Source: Dasypus novemcinctus (lineage: Eukaryota; Chordata; Mammalia; Cingulata; Dasypodidae). Taken from it: DNA of 64,000 nucleotides. The stretch's first letter is position 1; the number at the start of each line of letters is the position of its first letter. Positions 37,726-49,946 of the stretch are shown here, one piece after another. Both the position numbers and the translations under genes were made by a program. Below the pieces are notes generated by a model. The model searched no databases and was not told the DNA's origin. It was given only the letters and a program-made list of their open reading frames with translations. The stretch spans positions 31,912,770-31,976,769 of the forward strand of contig NC_080682.1 in the NCBI RefSeq assembly GCF_030445035.2. Direction: 5' to 3'.

Positions 37726-40700
37726 TCAAGATTCATCCATGTTATCACATGTGTTTGTATTGTATTCATTCTTATAGCTGAGTAGTATTACATTGTATGT
37801 ATACACCACATTTTTATTTTTCCATTCATCTGTTGATGGGCATTTGGCTTCATTCCAATTTTTGGCAATAATGAATAGTGCTGTTATGAACATTGGTGTG
37901 CATATATAGTTTTGTGTCCTTGTTTTCAGTTCTATTGGGTATATACCCAGCAATGGAATTGCTGGGTCATATGTCAGACCTATAGCTAGATTTTGAGAAA
38001 CCAACAAACTGTCTTCCAGAATGGCTGGATCCTTCCGCATTCCCACCAGCAGTGGAGGAGTGTTCCCATTCCTCCACATCCTCTCCAGCACTTGTAGTCT
38101 TCTGTGTTTTTTTGCCAGTGTTACGGGAGTGAGATAGTATCTCATTGTAGTTTTGATTTGCATTTTCCTAATAGCTAGTGATTTTGAGCATTTTTTCATG
38201 TGCTTTTTAGCCATTTGTATTTCTTCTTTGGAGAAGGGTCTGTTCAGGTCTTTTGCCCATTTTTCACATGGGTTGCTCATCTTTTTATTTTCAGGATATA
38301 GGAGTTATTTATATAAGCAGGATATAGGTCTCATATCAGTTATATGGTTACCAAATATTTTCTCCCATTGTGTAGGCTCTCTTTTCACTTTCTTGACAAA
38401 CTTCTTTGAGATGCAGAAGGCTTTAATATTGAGGAAGTACCATTTATCTATTTGTTCTTTTGCTGCTTGTGTTTTGGTGTGAAGCTCATGAAGCCATTTC
38501 CTATTACAAGATCCTGTAGATGCTTCCCTACATTGCTTTTCAAGGTCTTTATCATTTTGACTCTTATGTTCAGGTCATTGATCCATCTTGAGTTGATTTT
38601 TGTATAAGGTGTGAGTTGGTAACACTCTTTCATTCTTTTACATATGTTCTCCAGGCACCATTTGTTGAAGAGTCCAATCTCTCCCAGTTGAGTGGGTTTG
38701 GTGGCCTTGTTGAATATCATATTACTCTTTATATGAGGATCTATATTAGAACTCTCAATTTGTTTCCATTGGTCAGTGTGTCTATCCTTATGCCAATAAT
38801 GTAGTTTTGTGCAATGTTTTGAAGTCAGGTAATGTGATTCCTCCAATTTCATTGTTCTTTTTCAATATGTCTTTGGCTATTCAGGGCCTCTTTCTTTTTC
38901 AAATAAATTCCATAGTTAGTTTTGATTTTTACTAGGATTGCACTGAATGTATAGATCAGTTTTGGTAGGATAGACATCTTAATAATATGTAGTCTTCCTA
39001 TCTGTCAATAGGGAATAGTCTTCCATTTATTTAGGTTTTCTTTGATTTCCTTGAACATTGTTGTATAGTTTTAAGTGTATGAGTCTTTTACATCTTTAGT
39101 TAAATTTATTCCTGGGTATTTAAATTTTTTAATTTACTATTACAAATGGTATTTGTTTCTTGATTTCCCCTGAGTTTGCTCATTATTGTTATACAGAAAT
39201 GCAACTAATTTGTGCCCATTGGTCTTATAACCTGCAGTTTTACTGAACTCATGTATACATTCTAGACTCTTTGTTGTAGATTTCTCAGGGTTTTCTACAT
39301 AAAGGATCATATCATCTGCAAATAGTGAAATTTTGAATTCTTCCTTTCCAATTTGGATGCTTTTTGTATCTGGTTCTTGCCTCAGTGCTCAAGCAAGTAC
39401 TTCTAAGACAATGTTAAATAGAAGGGGTGATAGTGGGCATGCTCTTCTTGTTCCTCATCTTAGGCGTAAAGATTTTAGGATTTCGCAATTGTAAATGATG
39501 TTAGCTGTGGGTTTTTCATATATGTCCTTTATCATGTTCAGAAAATTTCCTTCTATTCCAATCTTTTGCAGTGTTTTTTATGAAGAATGGGTGCTGTATT
39601 TTGTCAAATGCTTTTACTGCTTCTATAGATATGACCATGTGATTTTTTCCTTCAGTCTGTTTATATGGTGTGTTACATTGATTGATTTTCTTATGTTGAA
39701 TCATCCTTGCATATCAGGAATGAATCCCACTTGGTCATGGTGTATAATTCCTTTAATGTGTTTTATAATACAATTAGCAAGTATTTTGTTGAGAATTTTC
39801 ATGTCTAGGTTCATTAGGGAAATTGGTCTGTAATTTTCCTTTCTTATGGTGTCTTTGTCTGACTTTGGTACTAGGGTAATGTTGGCATCATAGAATAACT
39901 TAGTCAATGTTCCTCCCCTTTTGATTTTTTGGAAAAGTTTAAGCAAGATTGATGTTAGTTCTTTCTGGAATGTTTGGTAGAATTCACCTATGAAATCATC
40001 TGGCCAAAGGCTCTTCTTAGTTGGAATGTTTTTAATGACTGAACCTATCTCTTTACTTGTGAGTGGTTTGTTGAGATCATCAATTTCTTCTTTCATCAAT
40101 GTAGGCTGCTTATGTGTTTCTAGGAATTTGTCCATTTCCTCTAGATTGTTCTTTCTGTTGGAATATAGTTTTTCAAAATATCCTTTTATGATAGTCTATT
40201 TCTTTGGGATCAGTGGTGATATCTCTTATCATTTCTTATTTTGAGTATTTGCATCTTCTCTCTTTTTTCTTTGTTGTTTAGCTAAGTAATTGTCAATTTT
40301 ATCAATCTTCTCAAACAACTGCCTCTTAGTTTTATTTAGTTTTTCATGTGCTTTCTTATTTTCTATTTCATTTAGTTATGCTCTGATCATTGCTTTTTCT
40401 TCTTTCTTCTTTCTTTGGGTTTAATTTTTTAAAAATTAATTCCTCCAAGTGTGCAGTTAGTTCTTCAATTTTAGCTTTTTCTTCTTTTTTGATGTATGAA
40501 TTTGTGGCTATAAATTTCCCTCCAAGTACTTCTTTTGCTGCATCCCATAAGTTTTGATATGTTGTGTTATCATTTTCATTAGTTTCAAGGTAGTTATTGA
40601 TTTCTTTTGATATTTCTTCCTTGACCCACTGTTTTCCTAAGAGTGTGTTGTTTGCCTTCCATATCTTGTTGCCAAATCTGGGTCTCTGGTCCTTGCAGAT

Positions 40701-41493
40701 TTCCAGTTTCATTCCACTGTGATCAGAGAAATTATTTTGTATCATTTTATCTTTCTGAATTCATTGAGACTTTTTCTGTGACCTTGCATGTGGTCTATCT
40801 TAGAACATCATCCATTTTCACTTGAGAAGAATGTGTATTCTGCTGTATTTGGGTGTAATGTCCTGTATATATCTATTAGGTCCAGCTCCGCTAATACATT
40901 GTTCAAAGTTCTTGTTTCTTTATTTATTCTCTGTTGTGATGTTCTGTCCAAAGTTGATAATGGTGTGTTAAAGTCCACCACTGTAATTATAGAGGCATCT
41001 ATTCATTTACTTAGTTTTTCCAGTGTATGCCTCACATATTTGGAGGCACCCTTATTAGGAGCATTAATATTTATGATTGTTCTTTCTTTTTGAAAGATTA
41101 TCCCTTTCACTAATATGTAGTGTCCATCTTTGTCTCTCACAAAAGTTTTGCATTTAAAGTCTATTTTGTCTGATATTAATATAGCTACTCTTGCCCTTTT
41201 TTGGTTATTGTTTGCTTGAAGATTATTTTCCAGCCATTCACTTTCAACTTCCCTGAATCCCTGTGTCTAAGATGTTTTTCTTGTAGACAGCATATAGATG
41301 TGTCACATTTCCTTATCCAATCTTCCAGTCTGAGTCTCTTGACAGCTGAGTTTAATCCATTGACATTCAGTATTATTACTTTCAAGGAATTACTTATATT
41401 AGCCATATTATCTTTGGATTTGTGTTTGTTATATTTTGTTGGATTTTTTTTTTCTCTTTTTGTCCTTTTAGCTGCTCTTACACTGTCCTGCAA
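37726..41493 (-). pseudogene. L1 ORF2p (endonuclease-reverse transcriptase), broken
   Basis: ORF2 once nicked target DNA and copied L1 RNA. The endonuclease start is in 41185-41493 (VIILNVNGLNSAVKRLRLEDWI and ICCLQEKHL). The RT domain begins in 39701-40135 (PDDFIGEFYQTFQKELTSILLKLFQKI in two halves, and LVPKSDKDTIRKENYRPISLMNLD). The catalytic FADD is still readable at 39311-39322. The C-terminal domain is in 37726-38280 and 38448-38852. The frame is broken in many places, so the element is inactive. Confidence 0.85.
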
Positions 41494-41559
41494 CTCTGTC
41501 TCTCCTGTTTTTTTCTTTCTTCCTGCAGAGCTCCTTTTAGTGTTTCTGGAAGGGCAGGC

Positions 41560-42458
41560 TTCTTGTTTGCATAAACTCTTAGTTTCTGTTTTTTTGTGAA
41601 TATTTTGACCTCTCCATAATTTTTGAATGACAGCTTAGCTGGATAGAGTATTCTTCATTGGAGTTTTTCTTTTTTCTTTTAGTACCTTGACTATTTCATA
41701 CCACTGCATTCTTGTCTCCATGGTTTCAGATGAGAAATCAGAACTTAATCTTATGGAGCCTCCTTTGTGTGTGATAGTTCTCTTGTCTCTTGTTGCTTTT
41801 AATATTTTGTCTTGAGCATTGGATAATTTGACAAGTATATGTCTTGGGGTAGACCTGTTGGAATTTATGCTTTTTGGGTTGCATTGTGCTTTCTGGACAT
41901 GTACACCCATCTCCTTCAATAGATTTGGGAAATGTTTAGCCATTATTTCCTCCAACACCCCTTTTCTCCCCTTTCCCTTCTCTTCTCCTTCTGGAATGAC
42001 TATAATGCTTATATTTGTGTGTTTTGCATTGTCATTCCTGTCCCTAAGTCCCTGCTGGATTTTTTCTATATTTTTTTATCTATCAATTCTACTTTCTGTT
42101 TGATTTCAGATATATTATCTTCCACATCACTAATTCTTTCCTCTGACTCTTTGAATCTGCTGTTATTTACTGAGAGTGTATTTTTTATTTCTTGAATTGT
42201 GCTGTTCATCATCATTATATCCATTATCTTTTTAGGTATGATTCCAATTTCTTCTCTGTTCTCTTCAAGCGTTTACTTAATATTCTTAATCTCTTCTTTC
42301 ACTTCATTAATTTGGTCCCTAATATATGTTTTGAGAGCTTTAATTTCTTGTTTGATGTTCTGCTCCTCTTCCTGGTTTTTAGTTTGTTCATTGGGTTGGA
42401 CCATATTTTCCTGACTTTTCATTTGGTTTGTAGTTTTTTGTTGCTGTCTGGTCATCAT
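41560..42458 (-). pseudogene. L1 ORF1p, broken
   Basis: ORF1 encodes the RNA-binding chaperone of the L1 particle. The start (42458) gives a lysine/glutamate-rich coiled-coil segment (QEEEQNIKQEIKALKTYIRDQINEVKEEIKNIK in two parts), followed by a stop at about 42273. The C-terminal domain is open at 41635-41958 with STPRHILVKLSNAQDKILKATR and SSDFSSETMETRMQWYEI, matching the RRM-CTD region of mammalian ORF1p. Stops and frame changes between these pieces disable it. Confidence 0.8.
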
Positions 42459-44279
42459 TTTATCTTGACAAGTTTAATAAGTTCCTTAATTTCTGTGTTT
42501 AATCTTGGGGTTTAATTAGTTGTTGTTTGTGTGTGCATATTAAGTCTTCTCTTTGTCACTTTGTTCTTCTTATTCTGTTTCCTTGTTGTTGGCTCAGTTG
42601 ACTTGAAAGAATATATTAGGGACAGAGAAAGCAAAAGGAGTAAGAAAAGAAAATGTATAATAGTAGTATTGATAGTAAAGGTTAACAGAGGAACCCCATG
42701 AGATCTAGGAGAATGGATATTAGACTCATGCAAGCTATGTAGATTTATAACAGTAAGTAAAGTAGAGTACCTATAATCAGACAATAAACTGAATAGAGGG
42801 AGGAATATAGTATGAATTAAAAGGTGAGTGTGTTCCAGAGAGAGGGAAAGAGAAAAGAAAGGACAGTAATATAAAGTGTGAGTAAAAGACAGAAAACAGA
42901 CAAAGGTATTGGATATAAAGCATATGAAAAATTGGGGGCCAAAAAAAGAGAGGTGGAATATAAGAGAAAGAATAAATGATGGAGGATAGAAACATAGAGA
43001 GTAAAGGCCATAGTGTTGGTGGCCAAAATCAAAGCTCACAGAAAAGAGTAAATGGAGGATGAGGAAACAGAAAATGTGAAGCACTCCCTGAAGCACCTAA
43101 TATAAATAAGATAAAAAAGAAGAGTAAGAAAAAAAAAAAAGAGGGAGGGGGACAAAAGGATGGAGAGAAGCAAGCAAGAAAAAAAGAGAAAAAAAACAGA
43201 AAAGAAAATAAAAAAGGGCCTTGGGGGGATAAAGAGGAAGGAAAAACAAGAAGACAAACCAATGAAAAAGACCAGGCAAAGTTTCAAGCAAGCAATTCTC
43301 TTTGCAGTTATAAAACACTTAGGAATCTGTTGTTCCCCCTTTCTCCTTTCCTCACTTCCCTCTTTCCCGTGGCAGCAGTAAGGCTGTGTGAGTGATCTGG
43401 TTGGAGATTCAAATGGGTCCTTGGTGAACCAGCTCAGCACAGAAAACAATGACTATTTCCAGATAGAGAGCACCCACACCTCACCAGGAAACCCAAATAT
43501 GCTATTGGAAGCTTAGGAAGCACGTCCTACAGCACCTCTCCCTTAGATGTGCTACAGGAAGGGCTAGTTGATTTTCTGACTCCACCTTCTCCCAGACCAA
43601 GTTTGCTATCCCAGAGCATTTAGGTAAATTGGACTTTCTCAGCAGATTTGCCTCTCCTTTCTTCCCAGGCTCTCCCCAAACCAGCTGGTATGCTCCTCCA
43701 AGCTCAAAAAAAAAAAAAAAAAAAAAAAAGGGTGGGGGAGGACCAGAAAATTGAACCCACACTTGTTGGGCCCCTCTGCACTTTCCCCTGAATCCCTCTC
43801 ACTCATGGAGTCAGTCAAAAACCAGAGGGCTAGGGTAATACTGGACCTCAGGGAGCTCTGGATTCAGGAAAGGGAAATCCAGGATATTGTGGGCTCTAGG
43901 TATGTGGGTCTGTGGAATGTGGGCTATGAATGTTTAGGGGACATGGATCTTGGGACCACACATCTGGGGAACATGGGGTTGGGAATGCCACTGCACAACC
44001 AACAGTTTTCAGGGAACACGGTGGCCACCAGCCCTAGGGGGAAGGGTTGCCTCCCACAACTTCCACCTCTGTGCTACAAAACTTGCAATTCTACCTTTAG
44101 CAAGCACTACTTCTGTCACAGTCTCTCCAAATCAACCTCCAGATACCTCCTGACCTGCAAGCCCCTGAAACAGCCTGTTCCTGCAAGATTACACCCCTAC
44201 TCAGCTACTTTTTGCAGGAGAGATTCTGTGGTGCACTCACTCAGATGCCATCTTTCCCCACCTCTGTGTACCTTTTATT

Positions 44280-46161
44280 AACTATATTTTATTACAGAAT
44301 GATGCATGATTGTGATGATAATTCCACATAAGGAGAAAAATGTGAGAGGAGAAATAAAAATATCTCCCCCAATTTCTTGAATTGATATTTCCATATTCCA
44401 GATATAACCACTTTGTTTCTTATATATTCTTCCAGAAATTTTCTTTAAGTATATTTGCTATGTTTTATATGAATATCTTTTATACAATACAAGAAAGGTC
44501 AAAGATTCAAGGATAGTTTTGCAGAGAAACTGATACATATGTAAAATGCAGGCTGTCTTGTTATGTTATCTTATTTCAGGAAAATAGCAATAAAATTATA
44601 TTTTTATTATTGTCATTCAAAAGTATTACCAACAAAATTTTGCATTTTATGAACTTCTTTTTAAAATGCTTTCCTTCCTTTTTTTTTCCAGTTCATCTAT
44701 GTGAATCTTGTTAATTTACTTAGGGGAATTATTAATATATCAATGTAATTATTACATATCTTAGTTATGATTTCAGCTACTGGAGCCAAATGACATGAGT
44801 TCAAATCCCAGCTCCATTATTTCATTGTTGTGATCTTGGACAAGCTTTTTAAGACATAATCATGAATACTGTTCTGATTAATGAAAAGATCTCATTCAGA
44901 GTAACTAGCATGCCTGTCTCAACCTCTGCTTTTACCCATTACGAAATTGCTTTTTCTTTCTGTGTGTTTTTTTTTTTACTGTGATTGTTTTTCTTTTTTT
45001 TTTAGAGCATCCAGTCAATTTTCCCATTGTAATTTAGTTCATTATTTCAAAATAAATAAATTAAATTATATATATGCCATTTTTTAACATAATTCCACAT
45101 TTATCTTTTGTTTTAAATATTGAATTAAAATAAGCTAGAGATATTGTGAGGAATGGGGGAAAATGCACCTCTTCTCTGAAAATCTTAAATGAGTTTTAAC
45201 ATAAATGTAGATAGTTCCACATCTGTAAGACACCATGTGGGAGGTGTTAGAAGAAGAGAAAACATATTCAGAGATGAGTACATATTTCTAAAGTACAGAA
45301 TGGACAACGAGGAATTCAAAATTATGTAAGAGATGAGCTGTAACTTGTCAAATTTGTAAATTTAAGTGGAAAACATGTTTCAAAAAAGTTTCTCTGAGAT
45401 GCAAATGTTCAGAAACTTTGATGAGAGTTGTAAGCAGAGCAATCAATGGCTAGAGTCTGAAGCCACATTACCTAGAATTAACCACACCCCACCATGTAAC
45501 AATATTGTGACAATTAACAAGATCCTTGATGTCTCTAAGCTTTATTTTATTTGCCTAAGTGCAGAAATTATAAAACAGTTTACCTTTTAGGATTGTATGA
45601 AATTTAAATAATTTAATATGTACAAAACCTATAGTCCCTGCAATGAGTGCTTACTACTAGGTTTCCAATGTTTGGAAAATATTCATTAAAATTATCTCTT
45701 TATTCATAATAAAGCTGCATACATTTATTAAAACATTAATTTCCTTTTCCAGGTATCCGAAATCATATCACTACTGTGGATGATACTCGTTGTCCCCTGT
45801 GTACTGAGGTGAGGATGAACATTTTTAAGCATATTTTTGTTCATTTGATCATATAATATCTCTTGAGATAAGTAAGAAAAGCCAATATTGTTCTCCTTTG
45901 TGCACTTCAATGTGGGGTGGGAGGCAGAGTTTGACTGAGAGCCATCAGTGTAGTCCAGGACCAGAATCAAAACCTTCATGCTCCCTGGCAATCTTCATGT
46001 AACAATTCACCTCCATTGCCATGTAAAGCATCAGACTCTGGCCATCCACCTAGAGCAAATACAATGCCGAGAATAATAAACAGGTAAAGTGGGAAGTCAC
46101 TGACACGATCAGTACCTGTGCTGACTACAAAATGGATGCCATCTACTGGATGGGTTCACAA
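44280..46161. other. duplication copy B continues (upstream flank), with two MIRs
   Basis: Paralogue of about 11.7-13.5 kb of copy A. A MIR at about 44765-44940 and a second at about 45445-45650 correspond to those at 12150 and 12845. No gene is seen. The 74-residue frame at 45366 has no partner in copy A. Confidence 0.65.
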
Positions 46162-46176
46162 AGAAATAAACATTTT

Positions 46177-46602
46177 TTAAAAGATTTATTTTATTTATTT
46201 CTCTCCCCTTCCCCTCCCCCCCACCCCATTTGTCTGTTCTCTGTGACCATTTGCTGCGTGTTCTTCTATTTATCTGCTTCTGTTGTTGTCAGTAGCATGG
46301 GAATCTGTGTTTCTTTTTTTTTTGTTGTGTCATCTTGCTGTGTCAGCTCTCTGTGTGTGCAGGGCCATTCCTGGGCAGGCTGCACTTTCTTTCATGCTGG
46401 GCAGCTCTTCTTATGGGATGCACTCCTTTGTGAGTGGGGCTCCCCTACATGGGGGGGCACCCCTGCATGGCATGGCACTCCTTGCTCACATCAGTACTGC
46501 ACATGGGCCAGCTCCACATGGGTCAAGGAGGCCCAGGGTTTGAACTGCAGACCTCCCCTGTGGTAGACAGATGCCCTATCCACTGGGCCAAGTCCACTTC
46601 CC
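46177..46602 (-). repeat. full-length DAS SINE with target-site duplication
   Basis: Reverse-oriented copy ending in 'cactgggccaagtccac'. The exact 15-bp direct repeat agaaataaacatttt lies at 46162-46176 and 46603-46617. The open frames through it (up to 144 codons) are repeat artefacts. Confidence 0.93.
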
Positions 46603-46617
46603 AGAAATAAACATTTT

Positions 46618-49140
46618 ATATCGATATTTCAAAAATAATAGTGGGGGAAAAGGTTAGACAATGAGAGAAGGAGTAAGAGCCAGAGTGAAAAAGGGTCACT
46701 GTGGGCAATAGTCAGAGAAGGATGAAGAATCAGGAGATATAGGGAAAAATGCAGAGTGCAAAATAAAAGCAAAGAACTATGTTATGGATAAAGATTACTT
46801 GTGCTATATTTTATCCCATATTTTAATTAAATAATTTGCTCCTCTCTCCTCCATACACATATTATTCTTCAAAGCCACAAGAGAAAGAAGATGTAGTTTT
46901 TGACCACAAGCAGCTTTGACAGTGGATCGTGGACACCCAGCATTAGTATCTAAATATACATCCTTCCCTTTTTCCTGCCCTTAACCTTTGCAAATAATGA
47001 ATCTGCACTTTTATGGTTCTATACTGTAGCCCCCTTCACCGTGCTCTCTTTTTAATCATAATTGGTCTGAAACAGGTTTGTACAAAGTAGAGGTCAGTGA
47101 AAGTTATGGCTCACTGAAACACCAAAATGCTTATGTCACTGTGGAAAATATGTTCCAGGAGCTTCAGGTTTCTCAGAAGACAGAACTAAATGATGGTATG
47201 TGCCCTAAAACTTACCTTTTCCTTGTAAACAAAGAGATGACATTCAAAAGAGAGGTTGAGGAGTGAGTTGCTACAACAGTGTGTCCTGGGAACACAAGTT
47301 CAGTGCACAACATAAACTTCCAGTGAATGATCCCTTTGTTGCAGATAATAAAGCATCCAGATAGGACAAATAATCTCCTTAAAACTTACATAGCACAAAG
47401 AGTCCAAAACAGCAGGTGTAGAAGTCCCATCACAATCAGTCTCCCTGGGTAGTCAAAAACTGCTCTGAGTTGAGGCTGATAGTTGGCAGTTCTGCATGTC
47501 CCATTTCACTTTGGAGAAGAGAAACCTTTCTAAACTGTTGAGTGTTTTCACTTACCTCATGTGGAGGGAGCCCTGACACTGAGATTTCCTGCTGTGAGAA
47601 GCATCTAGGGTTGCTAGGTTCTGGTTTATGGGTTTAAGATCCAGTCATACCTTTTGATTAGACTTAAAATTTAGTGAAAAGGCACAGTGTGGAACATCAT
47701 TTGCTGGAATGGCACACTATAGAAAAATAAGTGAGGGTACTGAAGGCCAGAGGATGGCAGCTCAGTGGAATAGTGACTTTACTGGCAAAGAAATTGGGAG
47801 TAGGTGAAATCTGGGTGATGGTAACTTAACAAATGTTTTTCTAAAGGAGGTCATAGTTTTTCTTTTTAAATTCTAATTTGTGTTAAAGATTAATCATGTG
47901 CCCTTCATTTGCAATATGCAAATTGTAAATCAGATAGATCCACTCTTGCTTGCTCTTTCAGCATCTATAAGTAGACAAAAACCCCATAGAGAGTCAACTC
48001 TTTACAAGGCTAGACTTAGATGCTGTAAAAATGTCTGTAATACTGGCAGGAAGAAAATAAATGTCCTATCTCTGTTTCCTTTCTAGAAATAAAAAAGAAA
48101 ATATCCTTGATAATCTTTGGTAGAAACCAATCTAAATTCAGCTCTATTGCCTGGTTGAGCAGATAAATCAAAGATTTCTTTTTTCACATCGGATAAATAT
48201 AGGGATTTTTTAATAGTTCACAAATGATCAGAACCACTTTTCAACCTCCAGAGGTTCAAGATTTATTACTCTCCCTTCTCAAAGCTGAAGGATTTTCTCA
48301 ATGAGCTTCTTAGCAGAGTTAATCCACGAGCACAGTGAACCATGGGTCAATTAATCCCAGGCAAGACTACAAGAGGCAAGTTCCATCCTCATTTCTTCCC
48401 TCGTCTCCCATCCTTACGGACATCTTCCATTTCATTGAGCAAGTGCTCATGTCATCACATTTTTGTCCCCACTCCATGCACATACCTGCTCCAAGGAAAG
48501 GTACACTTTCAAACTCATATCGAGGTGTAGACAACTAAAAGTGACCAAAGTTGTAAGGCAAAACTCTATATCATATTAAATAGATGTGACAGTTGAATGC
48601 TGGCTCTATCACTTATAATTCTAGAATTTTAGCAATTTATTATTTTCCTCTAGTTTCCTGTTCTTGTTAACTGTTAATTAGAATAATTATTACTATTCCT
48701 AATGATCTTAATGATGTTGATAAAATATACTACAATGTAAATAATTTTAATAAAAACTGTTCATTAAAATTCCTCTAATTTCTAAAACATTTTGCAGTTG
48801 TTTATTAGTAAAGAAAGGAAAGAAGAGATGATACAAATAAAAAAATTACATGTATTTATTTGTAAATCAACTTCATTAGGTATAATATAAATAAAAAGAT
48901 GCATAATTTTTAGTCATACATTTAAGTGACTTTCAACAAATGTATACATCCATTTAATCACCACCAAAATCAAGAGGTAGGATATTTCTATCACACCAAA
49001 AAAGAATCTTCTTGAACCTTTGACATCAATCACTTTTTACAGGCTTTACAATGGCCTCTTCTGTTCACAGACAAAGAATTCAATTTTCTCTTTTTGCATA
49101 GTGAGGGAGAAAAGAACTCTGGAAAATAATTTTCCTACAA
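46618..49140. other. duplication copy B continues, up to the young provirus
   Basis: Paralogue of about 13.5-15.4 kb. The best matched blocks are 46.92-47.25 kb ('cagcattagtatctaaatata', 'cctttgcaaataatgaatctg') and 48.18-48.54 kb. The match continues up to 'ctggaaaataattttcctaca' (about 49117), which equals 'ctggaaaattattttcttacc' in copy A at 15400. No coding gene is seen. Confidence 0.65.
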
Positions 49141-49146
49141 GAGTGA
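49141..49146. repeat. ERV2 target-site duplication, left
   Basis: The 6-bp gagtga directly precedes the LTR and is exactly repeated at 57657-57662 after the other LTR. Copy A carries the single empty site as 'ggagac' in 'ccttggagaccataatattttt' near 15419. A perfect 6-bp duplication shows one integration event and fits betaretroviral integration. Confidence 0.92.
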
Positions 49147-49628
49147 TGTGGCTGCTGCTGTAATGGGCGGGTCACTGCCGGGGGTTGGGCCGAGCCCACG
49201 GCCATACCGGGGCAGCAGCGGCAGCTCAAGGCTTGGGGGACGCGCGGTTTGGTGGAAGAAACCACGGAGACGAGGTCTATGCGCAGGTCTACTTTATTGA
49301 GGAAGTGCACTTAGTTATATAGTGCTGGGTAGGGGAGGGGTTGGGGCCAGGGCGGGCTAGCTACGGGGTGATAGTGGATAGGTGGGATTGGGCGGATGGC
49401 TATGAGGCAGGCAGTGGCTAAGGAAGAAGGCAGATTATATGCTGGCAACGTGGGCGGGACTGGCGGGAAGAACAGTGAAGGCTGCAAGAGGAAGATAACG
49501 GCTGGAGGGAGGGGTGGAGGATGACAGCAGCTTAAGCTGTTGCTGAGAAAGGTCATAATACAAAGAGGTTACAAGGAACAGTTAAAAAAGGTATAAGGAA
49601 GAATAAAACAAGGTGAGAGCAGGGGACA
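49147..49628 (-). repeat. 3' LTR of ERV2
   Basis: 482 bp with TG...CA ends on the minus strand (TGTCCCC to CCACA). TATATAA lies at 49315-49321 and a polyA signal AATAAA at 49293-49298, both read on the minus strand. With the TATA box only about 17 nt upstream of AATAAA, the polyA signal lies at or before the likely cap site, so it belongs to U3 or the very start of R. Apart from the first 75 plus-strand bases it is identical to the other LTR. Confidence 0.95.
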
Positions 49629-49644
49629 ATTGCTCCCCTTTTCG
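49629..49644 (-). other. ERV2 polypurine tract
   Basis: On the minus strand cgaaaaggggagcaat lies directly before the 3' LTR. It is the primer for plus-strand DNA synthesis. It is short for a polypurine tract but correctly placed. Confidence 0.75.
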
Positions 49645-49946
49645 AAAATATGAACGTGCAGGGTCTGTGAGAATGATGTTTTCGTGGGGAGGGAAGATGG
49701 GGAGGGTTGTGAGGGGAGAGGAAAGGAACGAGGAGAGGTTGCCGGCAAGGGGCGTGGGGGACACGAGGGGGGCATGAGCGGAGGGGAGGGCGGCTGAAAC
49801 ACCCGATTCCCCATGCAGAGGGCAGAGAACCCATACCCACAGCTCGAGGCGACCATGATGGGCTCTATCGATGGTCGCCTCTTGCCACTCTCATGAGCCA
49901 CACCTGTGCGTGCCGGGCTTCCTCGGGAAGGGGAGAACTTTGGGAG

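Larger units (their letters stand above)
34292..44264 (-). mobile_element. L1 LINE composite, near full length, with 15-bp TSD
   Basis: A minus-strand L1, 3' end on the left. The exact direct repeat tgtgtaccttttatt lies at 34277-34291 and 44265-44279, and copy A shows the uninterrupted site near 11670. Order on the minus strand: 5' region 44264-42460 (including a 24-A run at 43706 and a purine-rich plus strand at 42.6-43.3 kb), ORF1, ORF2, then a long 3' region. The 3' region is composite: about 34.30-34.70 kb and 36.48-36.87 kb are similar direct repeats, and the piece between them (about 34707-36470) starts with its own T-run. A second, 5'-truncated L1 probably lies nested there. Confidence 0.88.

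Noticed and set aside
42512..43096. 194-codon minus-strand open frame rich in Leu, Ser, Phe and His
   Set aside because: It lies in the purine/pyrimidine-biased 5' region of the minus-strand L1. The composition is low-complexity and the L1 ORF1 start lies downstream of it.
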